25,733 nt of DNA from Natrialbaceae archaeon (GTDB taxonomy: Archaea > Halobacteriota > Halobacteria > Halobacteriales > Natrialbaceae), in assembly GCA_003552885.1 (NCBI GenBank), contig PUPA01000029.1, forward strand, positions 1-25,733, in the 5' to 3' direction. The notes beneath the pieces are model-generated. The model searched no databases. It saw only the letters and a program-made list of their open reading frames with translations, and was not told where the DNA came from. This document shows positions 1-6,941 of the stretch, piece by piece. The stretch's first letter is position 1. Each line of letters starts with the position of its first letter. The translations under genes and the position numbers were made by a program.

Positions 1-2028
1 GACTACATCTTCATCGAGCGCGGGATGGGGCCGGGGGCCGGCACCATCGCGGGCCTCGGGACGTGGCTGATGTTGATGTTCAAGGGCGCACTCGCGCTCG
101 TCGGCGGGATGTTGTACCTCGCACCCGTGTTCGCGCAGTTCGGTCTCACCGTGACGGAGTTCGAGCTCGAAGTGATCGCGGTCGTCGTCGGACTGTTGCT
201 GACCGCGGTCAACGTGGTCGGCGTCAAACAGACCGGCGGTCTCCAGAAACTGCTGGTCGTCGGGATGCTCTTCATCCTCGGGGGGTTCGTCGGCCTCACC
301 CTCTCGAACGTCGACGGCGGCAGCTACGAGCCGTTCTTCGCCGAGGGGACCGTCGGCCTGTTCGGCGCGACCGCTCTGGTGTTGATCTCCTACGGCGGCG
401 TGACCAAGGTCGCCGCAGTCGCCGAGGAGATCGAAAATCCCGGACGGAACCTACCCCTCGGGTTGCTCGTCTCGCTCGCGCTCACCACGGCGCTCTACGC
501 GTTGATCGTCTTCGTCCTCGTGGGTACCGTCGACGCGGACACGCTGATGGGATCGGAGACGCCGATGGTCGACGGCGTCGAGCCCCACTTCGGCTTTCTC
601 GGGGTCGCCCTGATCGTCGTCGCGGCGATGTTCGCGCTCGTCAGCACCGCCAACGCCGGCATCCTCACCGCCTCGCGGTATCCGTTCGCGTTGAGCCGCG
701 ACCGGCTGTTCCCCGAGCGCTTCGCCTCCGTCAGCGGCCGGTTTCACACCCCCGTGACCGCGATCTTGACCACCGGTGGAGCGATGTTGTTCATCATCCT
801 CGCGCTCCCGGTCGAGGAGATCGCCAAGACCGCCGGCGCGTTCCAGATCGTCGTCTACATCCTCGTCTGTCTCAGTCTGATCGCCTTTCGCCGGCGCGAC
901 CCCGACTGGTACGACCCCGAGTTCCGCTCGCCGGCGTACCCCTGGATCCAGCTGTTCGGCGTCGGCTCCGGGCTGTTCATCATCACGCAGATGGATCTCC
1001 TGCCGGTCGTCGGCGGCGTCGGGATCGTGGTCGTCGGCGGGCTCTGGTACCTGTTCTACGGCCGACCGCGCGTCGACCGGACGGGGCTCGTCGGCGAGGC
1101 CATCGTCGACACGGTCGAGCCGGCGGAAGAGCTCGAGGGCGGGAAACCCCACCGGATCGTCGTCCCGATAGCGGATCCGGAAACCCAGCGCGGGCTGATC
1201 CGGCTCGCGGCGGCGAACGCCGCCGCCTACGACGACGCGGAGATCGTCCTCGTCAACGTGCTCACCGTCCCCGACCAGACCTCCCTGGCCCAGGAAGTCG
1301 TCCACGAGCGAGAGCGGATCGACCGCCAGGGGGCGTTGCTCGCGGAGGCGGAGGGGATCGTCCAGGGGTTCGACGTCGGTCTCCGGACGCGGTCGATCGT
1401 CGGCCGCGACGTCGGCGAGACGATCCTCCACGTCCTCGAGGTGGAGCGAGCCGACGGCGTCGTGATGGGGTGGTCGGGGACTCGAAAGCGTCGCCACCGC
1501 GTGCTCGGCTCGAACATCGACCGCGTGATCGAGCGTGCTCCCTGTGAGGTGACGCTCGTCAGAGAGGGCGGCGACGTGGGCGACGTCGTCGTCTTCGTCG
1601 ACGAGGGGTCCCACTCCAGGGCCGCGGTGGGGCAGGCAGCCACGCTCGTTCGGGCCGGTGGCGACTCCCTGACGCTGATCAACGTCCAGTCGGCCGACGA
1701 CGACGATCCGGAGGCCCTCCGCGAGCGTGGCCGGGCGATCATCGAGGAACACGCCGAGATAGTCGGCCTCGACGGCTACGACGCGGAGGTCCTCGTCGCC
1801 GAGGACGTCGAGGCGGCGCTGGTCTCCGCCGCGGCGGCGTACGACACGACGTATATGGGTACCTCGACGAGGAGCTCCGTCGAACGCGTCTTCTCGGGGG
1901 CGATCCCCGACCGGATCGGCGACCAGGTGTCCGGGACGCTCGTGCTCGTCCGGGGTGGCGAGTCGGTCAACCGCTCGCTTCGATCGGCGATCGGCAGGCG
2001 TCTCGCGGCCACCGGCTCGCCCGGCTGA
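1..2028 (+). CDS. APC-family amino acid transporter with two C-terminal UspA-like domains (5' truncated)
   Basis: Likely imports amino acids across the cytoplasmic membrane, with cytoplasmic UspA domains that may sense nucleotide or stress. The reading frame is open from base 1, and the eight codons before the first ATG (base 25) read like a transporter loop, so the true start lies outside the window. The first ~355 visible residues are strongly hydrophobic, with about nine membrane segments and the APC-type motif EEIENPGRNLP (bases ~427-459). From about base 1139 a soluble tail follows: a first Usp-like domain (PHRIVVPIAD to CEVTLVREGG, ~1147-1572) and a second (DVVVFVDEG to GTLVLVRGG, ~1579-1965). 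Domain one has a degenerate nucleotide loop (GWSGTRKRRHRVLGSN). The second also lacks the clear G-2x-G-9x-G(S/T) motif, so ATP binding is doubtful. Transporter-Usp fusions are known in haloarchaea; the substrate cannot be read from the sequence. Confidence 0.9.
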   Translation, partial: DYIFIERGMGPGAGTIAGLGTWLMLMFKGALALVGGMLYLAPVFAQFGLTVTEFELEVIAVVVGLLLTAVNVVGVKQTGGLQKLLVVGMLFILGGFVGLTLSNVDGGSYEPFFAEGTVGLFGATALVLISYGGVTKVAAVAEEIENPGRNLPLGLLVSLALTTALYALIVFVLVGTVDADTLMGSETPMVDGVEPHFGFLGVALIVVAAMFALVSTANAGILTASRYPFALSRDRLFPERFASVSGRFHTPVTAILTTGGAMLFIILALPVEEIAKTAGAFQIVVYILVCLSLIAFRRRDPDWYDPEFRSPAYPWIQLFGVGSGLFIITQMDLLPVVGGVGIVVVGGLWYLFYGRPRVDRTGLVGEAIVDTVEPAEELEGGKPHRIVVPIADPETQRGLIRLAAANAAAYDDAEIVLVNVLTVPDQTSLAQEVVHERERIDRQGALLAEAEGIVQGFDVGLRTRSIVGRDVGETILHVLEVERADGVVMGWSGTRKRRHRVLGSNIDRVIERAPCEVTLVREGGDVGDVVVFVDEGSHSRAAVGQAATLVRAGGDSLTLINVQSADDDDPEALRERGRAIIEEHAEIVGLDGYDAEVLVAEDVEAALVSAAAAYDTTYMGTSTRSSVERVFSGAIPDRIGDQVSGTLVLVRGGESVNRSLRSAIGRRLAATGSPG

Positions 2029-2039
2029 GACCGAGTCGG

Positions 2040-2666
2040 TCACGCGCGTTCCCGACCCTCCCTACCCGCCCGTACCCGGCCGTCGTCGACGTCGAGGACG
2101 AACCCCGCATCCTCGAGGACTGCCTGCGAGCGCGAGCGACCGTGAAGCAGTACCTCGACGAGATCCGCGGGCTCGTCGACGTCCGTCGAGAGGCGATAGG
2201 AGTCGACCGTCCCGACGTCGGCGCCGATCTCGCGGGCGATGGCCAGGTGGTCCCGGTAGGACGCGCCGTGGTAGTCGACCCGGAACTCCGGGTGCCGGAC
2301 GACGATCGCGTTCGTTCCGCCACCCCGTCCCGGCACGAGGACGACCTCGCCGTCGGCCGCCAGCAGCTCCGTGACGGCCTCGCCCGTCGCGAGCGCCAGA
2401 TCGGCCATCACCACCGCGACCGGGGGCCCCGCGTCGGCGATGGCGGCGTTGACGGCCGCGGTGAGCGACCGTTCGTCGACGACGGTCTCCGCGTCGACGC
2501 GGGGATCGGCCGTCGCGAGCACCGTCGGCTCGCCGCCGGCTGCCCTCACCGCCTCGAGGACGTCCTCGAGGGACGCCCGGGCGAACGCGGCTCGCTCGTC
2601 GGCCCCGAGGGCGGGTGCGAGACGGCTCTTTGGCTCCCCGACGGCGAACGGGACGACGACGCGCAT
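2040..2666 (-). CDS. cofC: 2-phospho-L-lactate guanylyltransferase (F420 biosynthesis)
   Basis: CofC activates 2-phospholactate (or a related three-carbon phosphate) with GTP to form the guanylyl donor that CofD joins to Fo, an early step of coenzyme F420 synthesis in the cytoplasm. The 208-residue protein has the nucleotidyltransferase signs of the family: KSRLAPAL at residues 13-20, MADLAL at 87-92, the glycine-rich PGRGGGTNAI at 112-121 and DVDEPADL at 162-169. Length matches archaeal CofC. The last ~20 residues (DDGRVRAGREGRERA) are a basic/acidic tail. It lies 48 bp downstream of cetZ on the same strand and may be co-transcribed with it. Its 3' end converges on the transporter gene, with 11 bp between the stop codons. 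The other F420 genes are not in this window. Confidence 0.92.
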   Translation of the reverse strand: MRVVVPFAVGEPKSRLAPALGADERAAFARASLEDVLEAVRAAGGEPTVLATADPRVDAETVVDERSLTAAVNAAIADAGPPVAVVMADLALATGEAVTELLAADGEVVLVPGRGGGTNAIVVRHPEFRVDYHGASYRDHLAIAREIGADVGTVDSYRLSTDVDEPADLVEVLLHGRSRSQAVLEDAGFVLDVDDGRVRAGREGRERA

Positions 2667-2714
2667 CGCTCGTCACCTCGGGGTCGACGGGAAAAAACGT
2701 CCCGGATCGCCGGC

Positions 2715-3899
2715 TCAGAAGAGCGGCTCGAGTTCGTCCTCGTCGTCCTCGACGAGCCCTTCGAGGTTCCGGTCGCTTCGGGCCTGGATGTCCTCGATCG
2801 TGTCCTGGGCCTCGATGGCGACCTGCTGGAGGCGCTTGATCCGCGGGACGTTCGTCACGCCCGCGAGCAAGACGGCGGCGGAGACCTCCGGCACCTGCCG
2901 GGGGTAGTCCCCGCCTCTGACCTCCATGCTGCCGGTTTCCTCCTCGAGCCACTTCCGGCCACGCTCGATCCCCTTCCGGTTGAGATACTTGCTCGGGCCG
3001 GCGAGGACGAGGAGCGCCCGCTCTGTCCCCTGGATCTCACAGGGGAGGGTGAGCCGTCCGAGCGCGGCCTTGCGGACGAGACTCGTGATGCGGTTGGTCG
3101 TGTTCGCGGCGTCGAGGCCGTCGTCCTGGGCGCCACCGCCGCCGGTAAACCGTGAGAGCAGGCCGCCGCCGCTCGCCGCGAGCTCGACGTCCTCGCTGGC
3201 GTAACCGACGGTCGAGACGCCCCCGCCCGAGAGCGTGTTGATGATCTCCGAGGAGTCGACGACGCTCTCGGCGATCTCCTGGCCCTCCCCGACCTCCCCG
3301 GCACCGAAGAGGATGCCGAACCGGCGGACGATCTCCGTGTTGATCTGCTCGTAGCCCCCCTCGACCGACTCGCCGGCCGACCGCCAGGAGTCGTTGTCGA
3401 ACACGAGCAGGTTGTCTACCTCCCGGACGAACGTCTGGAACGATCGGGCGGCGTTCAGCGTGTAGATGCCGCCTTCGTCGGTCCCTGGCAGGACGCCGAG
3501 CCCGTAGACGGGGATCGTGTAGATCCGTTTGAGGTGTTTCGCGAGGACCGGTGAGCCACCCGAGCCCGTGCCACCGCCCATGCCGGCGACGACTAAGAAC
3601 GCGTCGACCTCGTGTGTCGGGATCTTATCGACCGCGTTCTGGATCTCGTCTATGTCCTCCTCGGCGATCTCCGCGCCGAGTTCGTTGTCCGCCCCGACGC
3701 CGTGGCCTTTCACGCGGGCCTGACCGATCAACACGCGGTTTTCCTGTGGGATCCGATCGAGCCCCATCAGGTCCGCCTTCGCGGTGTTGACAGCGATCGC
3801 CGCACGGACGATCCTGCTGCCAGTGTTCTCGTCGTACTCGAGGAATCGATCGACGATCTTGCCACCGGCCTGCCCGAATCCGATCATCGCCAGCTTCAT
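2715..3899 (-). CDS. cetZ1: CetZ tubulin-like GTPase, CetZ1 type
   Basis: CetZ proteins are archaeal tubulin/FtsZ superfamily GTPases that polymerise at the envelope and control cell shape and motility rather than division. The 394-residue protein has the N-terminal GFGQAGGKI loop (residues 7-15), the tubulin signature GMGGGTGSGG (106-115) and the NLLVFDNDSW segment. The C-terminus is acidic and ends in EDELEPLF, a tail I associate with the conserved CetZ1 group; this recall drives the paralogue call. A glycine-rich stretch (LSRFTGGGGAQDD) in the C-terminal domain looks like a flexible loop. The ATG at 3899 begins directly at MKLAMIGFG, the expected family start. No Shine-Dalgarno sequence precedes it. 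The downstream neighbour on the same strand is cofC, an association I recall from other haloarchaea. Confidence 0.95.
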   Translation of the reverse strand: MKLAMIGFGQAGGKIVDRFLEYDENTGSRIVRAAIAVNTAKADLMGLDRIPQENRVLIGQARVKGHGVGADNELGAEIAEEDIDEIQNAVDKIPTHEVDAFLVVAGMGGGTGSGGSPVLAKHLKRIYTIPVYGLGVLPGTDEGGIYTLNAARSFQTFVREVDNLLVFDNDSWRSAGESVEGGYEQINTEIVRRFGILFGAGEVGEGQEIAESVVDSSEIINTLSGGGVSTVGYASEDVELAASGGGLLSRFTGGGGAQDDGLDAANTTNRITSLVRKAALGRLTLPCEIQGTERALLVLAGPSKYLNRKGIERGRKWLEEETGSMEVRGGDYPRQVPEVSAAVLLAGVTNVPRIKRLQQVAIEAQDTIEDIQARSDRNLEGLVEDDEDELEPLF

Positions 3900-3932
3900 T
3901 GTGTATCTGGGGGCTCCGTTGTCTCGAACCGA

Positions 3933-3953
3933 ATGTCATAACCGACATAAAGC
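3933..3953 (-). promoter_or_regulatory. cetZ promoter: TATA-like box overlapping a palindrome
   Basis: On the minus strand a TATA-like GCTTTATG lies at 3953-3946, about 50 bp before the cetZ start, which would give a leader of roughly 20-25 nt. It overlaps an interrupted inverted repeat with ATGTC (3933-3937) and GACAT (3944-3948) separated by 6 bp. An operator here could block TFB or polymerase binding. The box is a reasonable match; the operator role is inference. Confidence 0.35.
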
Positions 3954-4058
3954 TTGTGGCAGCGTGACTCTCGATTCTCGAAGTAACTCGCGTAAACTGA
4001 CAGTAGCGGCCGCAAAACACTAGTATTTCCAATGGAAACGGCTTCGGCGACCGGTCGA

Positions 4059-4952
4059 TCACCCGCCACCCGCGAGCCCGAGATACGTCCGGAGGGTGGT
4101 CAGTTCGTCGGGTTCGACGCCGAAGGCGCCCACGTCGTTTTCGACGACGGTGTTGTCCATCCCGAGCGAGCGGGCCTGATCGGGGCCGAACGGGACGAAC
4201 GGGACCGGTCCGGCGATCGTCAGCCCCACACGCGCGAGGGCCATCGGAACCGGAACGACCGTCACCGACTTGCCGACGGCCTCGTATGCCAGTTCGGTCA
4301 CCGCCGCGAGCGTCAACACCTCCGGGCCGCCGATCTCGTAGCTCTCCCCGACGTGTTCGTCCCCGGCGAGTGCGTCCGCGAGCATCGGGACGAGATCCCC
4401 GACGTGGATCGGCTGGAACCGCGTGCGACCGCCGCCGGGGAGTCCGGTGACGTACGGCGTCGAGAGCTTGCGTGCGAACGGGACGAACTCCCCGCCGTCG
4501 CCGAAGACGACCGAGGGACGGAAGATCGTCCACGCCAGCGCCGACCCGCGGACGACGTCCTCCGCGTGCCCTTTCGCACGGATGTACGCCGTCGGCCCGT
4601 CGGGGTCGGCGCCGAGGGCACTCATCTGGACGAACCGATCGACGTCGGCCCCCTCGGCGGCCCGAACGAGGTTCCGGGTACCCCCGAGGTGGACGGCGTC
4701 GTGGCTCAGCGAGCCGGGCGGTTCGAAAAGCGGCGAGAGCGCGACGAGGTTGACGACGGCGTCGCTGTGAGCGACCGGCTCGACGATCGAGTCGTAGGCG
4801 GTGACGTCGCCCATCGCCGCCTCGACGCCCGCCGGCAGCGACGCCTCGTCGGGGTCGCGTCCGAGCGCCGTCACGCCGTGGCCGCGTTCGATCAGCTCCG
4901 CACAGAGGGCCCGTCCGACGAACCCGGTCCCACCCGCGACGAGTACGTCCAT
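4059..4952 (-). CDS. Atypical SDR NAD(P)-binding oxidoreductase (NDUFA9-like)
   Basis: A 297-residue short-chain dehydrogenase/reductase of the atypical, complex I NDUFA9-like group. The N-terminus MDVLVAGGTGFVGRAL contains the Rossmann loop GGTGFVG (residues 7-13). Further in are the VNLVALSPLF segment and the Tyr-Lys region AYIRAKGHAED, corresponding to the YxxxK active site position but with altered spacing, typical of atypical SDRs that bind nucleotide without classic dehydrogenase chemistry. The C-terminal half (QPIHVGDLVPMLADAL, YEIGGPEVLT) is characteristic of the family. The ATG at 4952 is chosen over the in-frame start at 4997 because a TATA-like box (4975-4984) sits ~27 bp upstream of 4952, implying a leaderless mRNA. 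The substrate is unknown; these proteins are often annotated as NADH dehydrogenase-like or epimerases. Confidence 0.88.
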   Translation of the reverse strand: MDVLVAGGTGFVGRALCAELIERGHGVTALGRDPDEASLPAGVEAAMGDVTAYDSIVEPVAHSDAVVNLVALSPLFEPPGSLSHDAVHLGGTRNLVRAAEGADVDRFVQMSALGADPDGPTAYIRAKGHAEDVVRGSALAWTIFRPSVVFGDGGEFVPFARKLSTPYVTGLPGGGRTRFQPIHVGDLVPMLADALAGDEHVGESYEIGGPEVLTLAAVTELAYEAVGKSVTVVPVPMALARVGLTIAGPVPFVPFGPDQARSLGMDNTVVENDVGAFGVEPDELTTLRTYLGLAGGG

Positions 4953-4974
4953 ACGACGACCCTGTGGCTCGCGT

Positions 4975-4984
4975 GAATAAATAG
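4975..4984 (-). promoter_or_regulatory. TATA-like box of the SDR gene
   Basis: Read on the minus strand the sequence is CTATTTATTC, centred about 27 bp upstream of the ATG at 4952. This spacing fits leaderless transcription and excludes the upstream in-frame start at 4997, which lies beyond the box. Confidence 0.55.
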
Positions 4985-5066
4985 CTGCGGCGTCCACCGA
5001 CGGGTGCCGGGAGGGCCCCGCCGGTGACCCGACACCCTCTTGTGCCGGCCAGCGCGACTCACCCCC

Positions 5067-5666
5067 ATGCTGGTCACTCTGGAGGGGTTAGACGGCAGCG
5101 GCAAGACGACCGTCTGGGAGGCCCTCCACGACGTCTATCCGGAGGCGACGTTCACGACCGAGCCGACCTCCGGGGAGACGGGCTCGTGGTACGGCGAGGC
5201 CGTCTACCGCTCGATCGCCGACGACGACGCCGACGCCCTCGCCGAGCTGTTCCTCTACACCGCCGACCACGCCGACCACCTCTCCCGGCTGGTCGAGCCC
5301 GCGATAGGTCGGGGTGAGCTCGTGATCTCCGATCGGTACTCGGACTCCCGGTACGCCTACCAGGGGGCGAGCCTCGCCGGGGAGCTCGAACGCCCCATGG
5401 AGTACGTGATCGGGATCCACCGGGCGTTCTCGATCGATCCCGACCTCACGATCTACCTCGACGTCGACCCCGAGACGGCGGCGGCTCGTGCCGGGGCGAC
5501 GAACAAGTTCGAGCGTGTGGGCTATCTCGCCGCCGTCCGGGAGAACTACGAGCGGCTGATCGAGAACGATCCGGGTCGGTTCGTCCGGGTGGACGCGAGC
5601 CGTCCCCCCGAGGCGGTCCTCGAGCGGGTCGAGGAGGCCCTCGCCGACGCCCTCGAGGCGGCGTAG
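5067..5666 (+). CDS. tmk: Thymidylate kinase (dTMP kinase)
   Basis: Phosphorylates dTMP to dTDP with ATP, the last dedicated step toward dTTP. The 199-residue protein begins MLVTLEGLDGSGKTT, with the P-loop at residues 7-14. TEPTSGETG (31-39) is the dTMP-binding loop and DRYSDSRYAYQGA (89-101) holds the family's DRY motif. Asp-Pro-rich IYLDVDPETAAAR follows, then a lid region lacking the bacterial arginine-rich pattern. An in-frame ATG at 5040 would add nine residues (MCRPARLTP) foreign to the family, so 5067 is preferred. The gene is divergent from the SDR gene across 114 bp and converges on the zinc hydrolase gene with two bases between the stop codons. No strong TATA box is visible ahead of it. 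Confidence 0.93.
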   Translation: MLVTLEGLDGSGKTTVWEALHDVYPEATFTTEPTSGETGSWYGEAVYRSIADDDADALAELFLYTADHADHLSRLVEPAIGRGELVISDRYSDSRYAYQGASLAGELERPMEYVIGIHRAFSIDPDLTIYLDVDPETAAARAGATNKFERVGYLAAVRENYERLIENDPGRFVRVDASRPPEAVLERVEEALADALEAA

Positions 5667-5668
5667 GC

Positions 5669-6739
5669 TCACCGGTCGACCGTCCCCGACATCCGATCGT
5701 CCTCCGCCAGCTCGCGTTCGAGCGCGAGGAGCGTGTCCTCGCTCAGTTCGACCAGGTGACATAACGGGTTGCCCGGATACACCACCGGGTTCTCGAGGAT
5801 ACCGAGGATCAGTCCGGTGAACGGGGCCTCGACGGTCACGATGTCGTCTTCTTCTTTGAACGGATTCGTGATCGCACAGATCACCTCACCCTCCCGGACC
5901 AGGGCACCGCTCTCGACTTTGACGTCGACGATGCCGCCCGCGTCGGCACGCAGCCAGGTCTTCTCGTCGCTGTCCTCGATCACCGTCCGCCAGCCGGGCC
6001 AGTGGACCGCCGACCCCCGGTGCAGGCCGAACTCCGCGAAGGCGCTCGCTACGCCGGTCAGCGCCCGGTCGATGAGCCGGCGCTGGAACCGGTGGGCCTC
6101 GCCCATCTCGACGGTGATCGTCGGAATACCGTCGTCGGTCGCCTCCCGCCGTAACGTCCCGGAGGGGCCCTCGCCGTCGATGATGACGTTCGAGCTGAAC
6201 GCCCGTGCGAGGCGGGCGGCCCCCTCGTCGTCCATGTCCGCCCGGACGTGGAGGGTGTTCGTCCGCCCGCGAGTGGAGGTGTGAAAGTCGATTCCCAGAT
6301 CGCAGGGCTCGACGAAGTTCGTGTAGATGCGGTGGGCCATCCGACGGGCGCTCGTCGATCCCTCCCGGCCCGGAAACGATCGGTTCAGGTCACGGTCGTA
6401 GATCGGGAGATACCGCTCCTGTGCCAGGAAGCCGGGGACGTTCATGACGGGGAGACAGACGAGGGTGCCCCGGAGCGCCGAGTGATCCCAGTCGTGGGCG
6501 ACCTCCCGCACCACCTCGATCCCGTTCAGTTCGTCGCCGTGGGCCGCCGCCGAGAGGAACATCGTCGGCCCCGGGCGCTCGCCGTTGATCACCGTCACGG
6601 GGATGCGCACGGGGTCGCCGAGGTACGTCTCACTGATCCCGTACCGGATGTTCACGGACTCGCCGGGATCGACCCGACCGCCGTTGTAGGTGAACGCGTC
6701 GGGTTCGCCCACGGGCACACCCGCAACGTCGTCGCTCAT
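5669..6739 (-). CDS. Succinylglutamate desuccinylase/aspartoacylase-family zinc hydrolase
   Basis: A 356-residue member of the AstE/ASPA (M14-like) family, which uses one zinc ion to cleave N-acyl amino acids or C-terminal amino acids. Visible ligands are H67 and E70 in AAAHGDE and H153 in GIDFHTS; the catalytic glutamate is probably E211 in TVEMGE. DLNRSFPG (117-124) supplies the usual substrate-binding Asn/Arg. The C-terminal ~80 residues (ADAGGIVDVKV to NPLCHLVEL) form a barrel-sandwich-like domain common in the family. The ATG at 6739 is chosen over a TTG at 6760 because a TATA-like box (minus TTTATGAG, ~6761-6769) sits 26 bp upstream of 6739. It is divergent from the RimK-type ligase, a pairing that suggests a linked role: removing what the ligase adds. 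The exact substrate is unknown. Confidence 0.9.
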   Translation of the reverse strand: MSDDVAGVPVGEPDAFTYNGGRVDPGESVNIRYGISETYLGDPVRIPVTVINGERPGPTMFLSAAAHGDELNGIEVVREVAHDWDHSALRGTLVCLPVMNVPGFLAQERYLPIYDRDLNRSFPGREGSTSARRMAHRIYTNFVEPCDLGIDFHTSTRGRTNTLHVRADMDDEGAARLARAFSSNVIIDGEGPSGTLRREATDDGIPTITVEMGEAHRFQRRLIDRALTGVASAFAEFGLHRGSAVHWPGWRTVIEDSDEKTWLRADAGGIVDVKVESGALVREGEVICAITNPFKEEDDIVTVEAPFTGLILGILENPVVYPGNPLCHLVELSEDTLLALERELAEDDRMSGTVDR

Positions 6740-6905
6740 ACCCCCGGAACCAGCCGGCAACTCATAAACCCCTCGTCGTCGGTCGGACCGGGGTCGCGAC
6801 CGTCTTCACTCAGTTATCGTACACTTACTCGCGAACGATGGGCCGGCCGAAACGGGCCGTGAGAACCACCAGCGGCTGTGAATGGCTGTCAAGACGGTTC
6901 GAAGT

Positions 6906-6920
6906 GACAACGTTTTTGTC
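6906..6920 (+). promoter_or_regulatory. TATA-like box within an inverted repeat ahead of the RimK-type gene
   Basis: GACAA (6906-6910) and TTGTC (6916-6920) form an inverted repeat around CGTTT, and the CGTTTTTGTC element lies about 27 bp upstream of the ATG at 6942, the TATA position for a leaderless transcript. An overlapping repeat and box could allow repression. A similar GTTTTTGTC occurs ahead of the UspA gene starting at 11716, so the element may simply be a local form of the promoter box. Confidence 0.4.
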
Positions 6921-6941
6921 GTAGCCTGGAGAGTACTATTC

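Noticed and set aside
63..2043. Long overlapping open frames on both strands inside the transporter gene (63-1547 plus, 451-2043 minus)
   Set aside because: They translate to arginine-rich or Asp/Arg-rich low-complexity protein without domains, typical shadows of a GC-rich gene; the real frame carries clear APC and Usp motifs.
4953..4997. Fifteen-residue N-terminal extension of the SDR gene
   Set aside because: It would start upstream of the TATA-like box that fits a leaderless start at 4952, and the extension precedes the conserved first strand.
6882..6941. Twenty-residue N-terminal extension of the RimK-type protein
   Set aside because: It covers the inverted repeat and TATA-like box, and the conserved start MTAEEPVRVGVLSLH follows at 6942.
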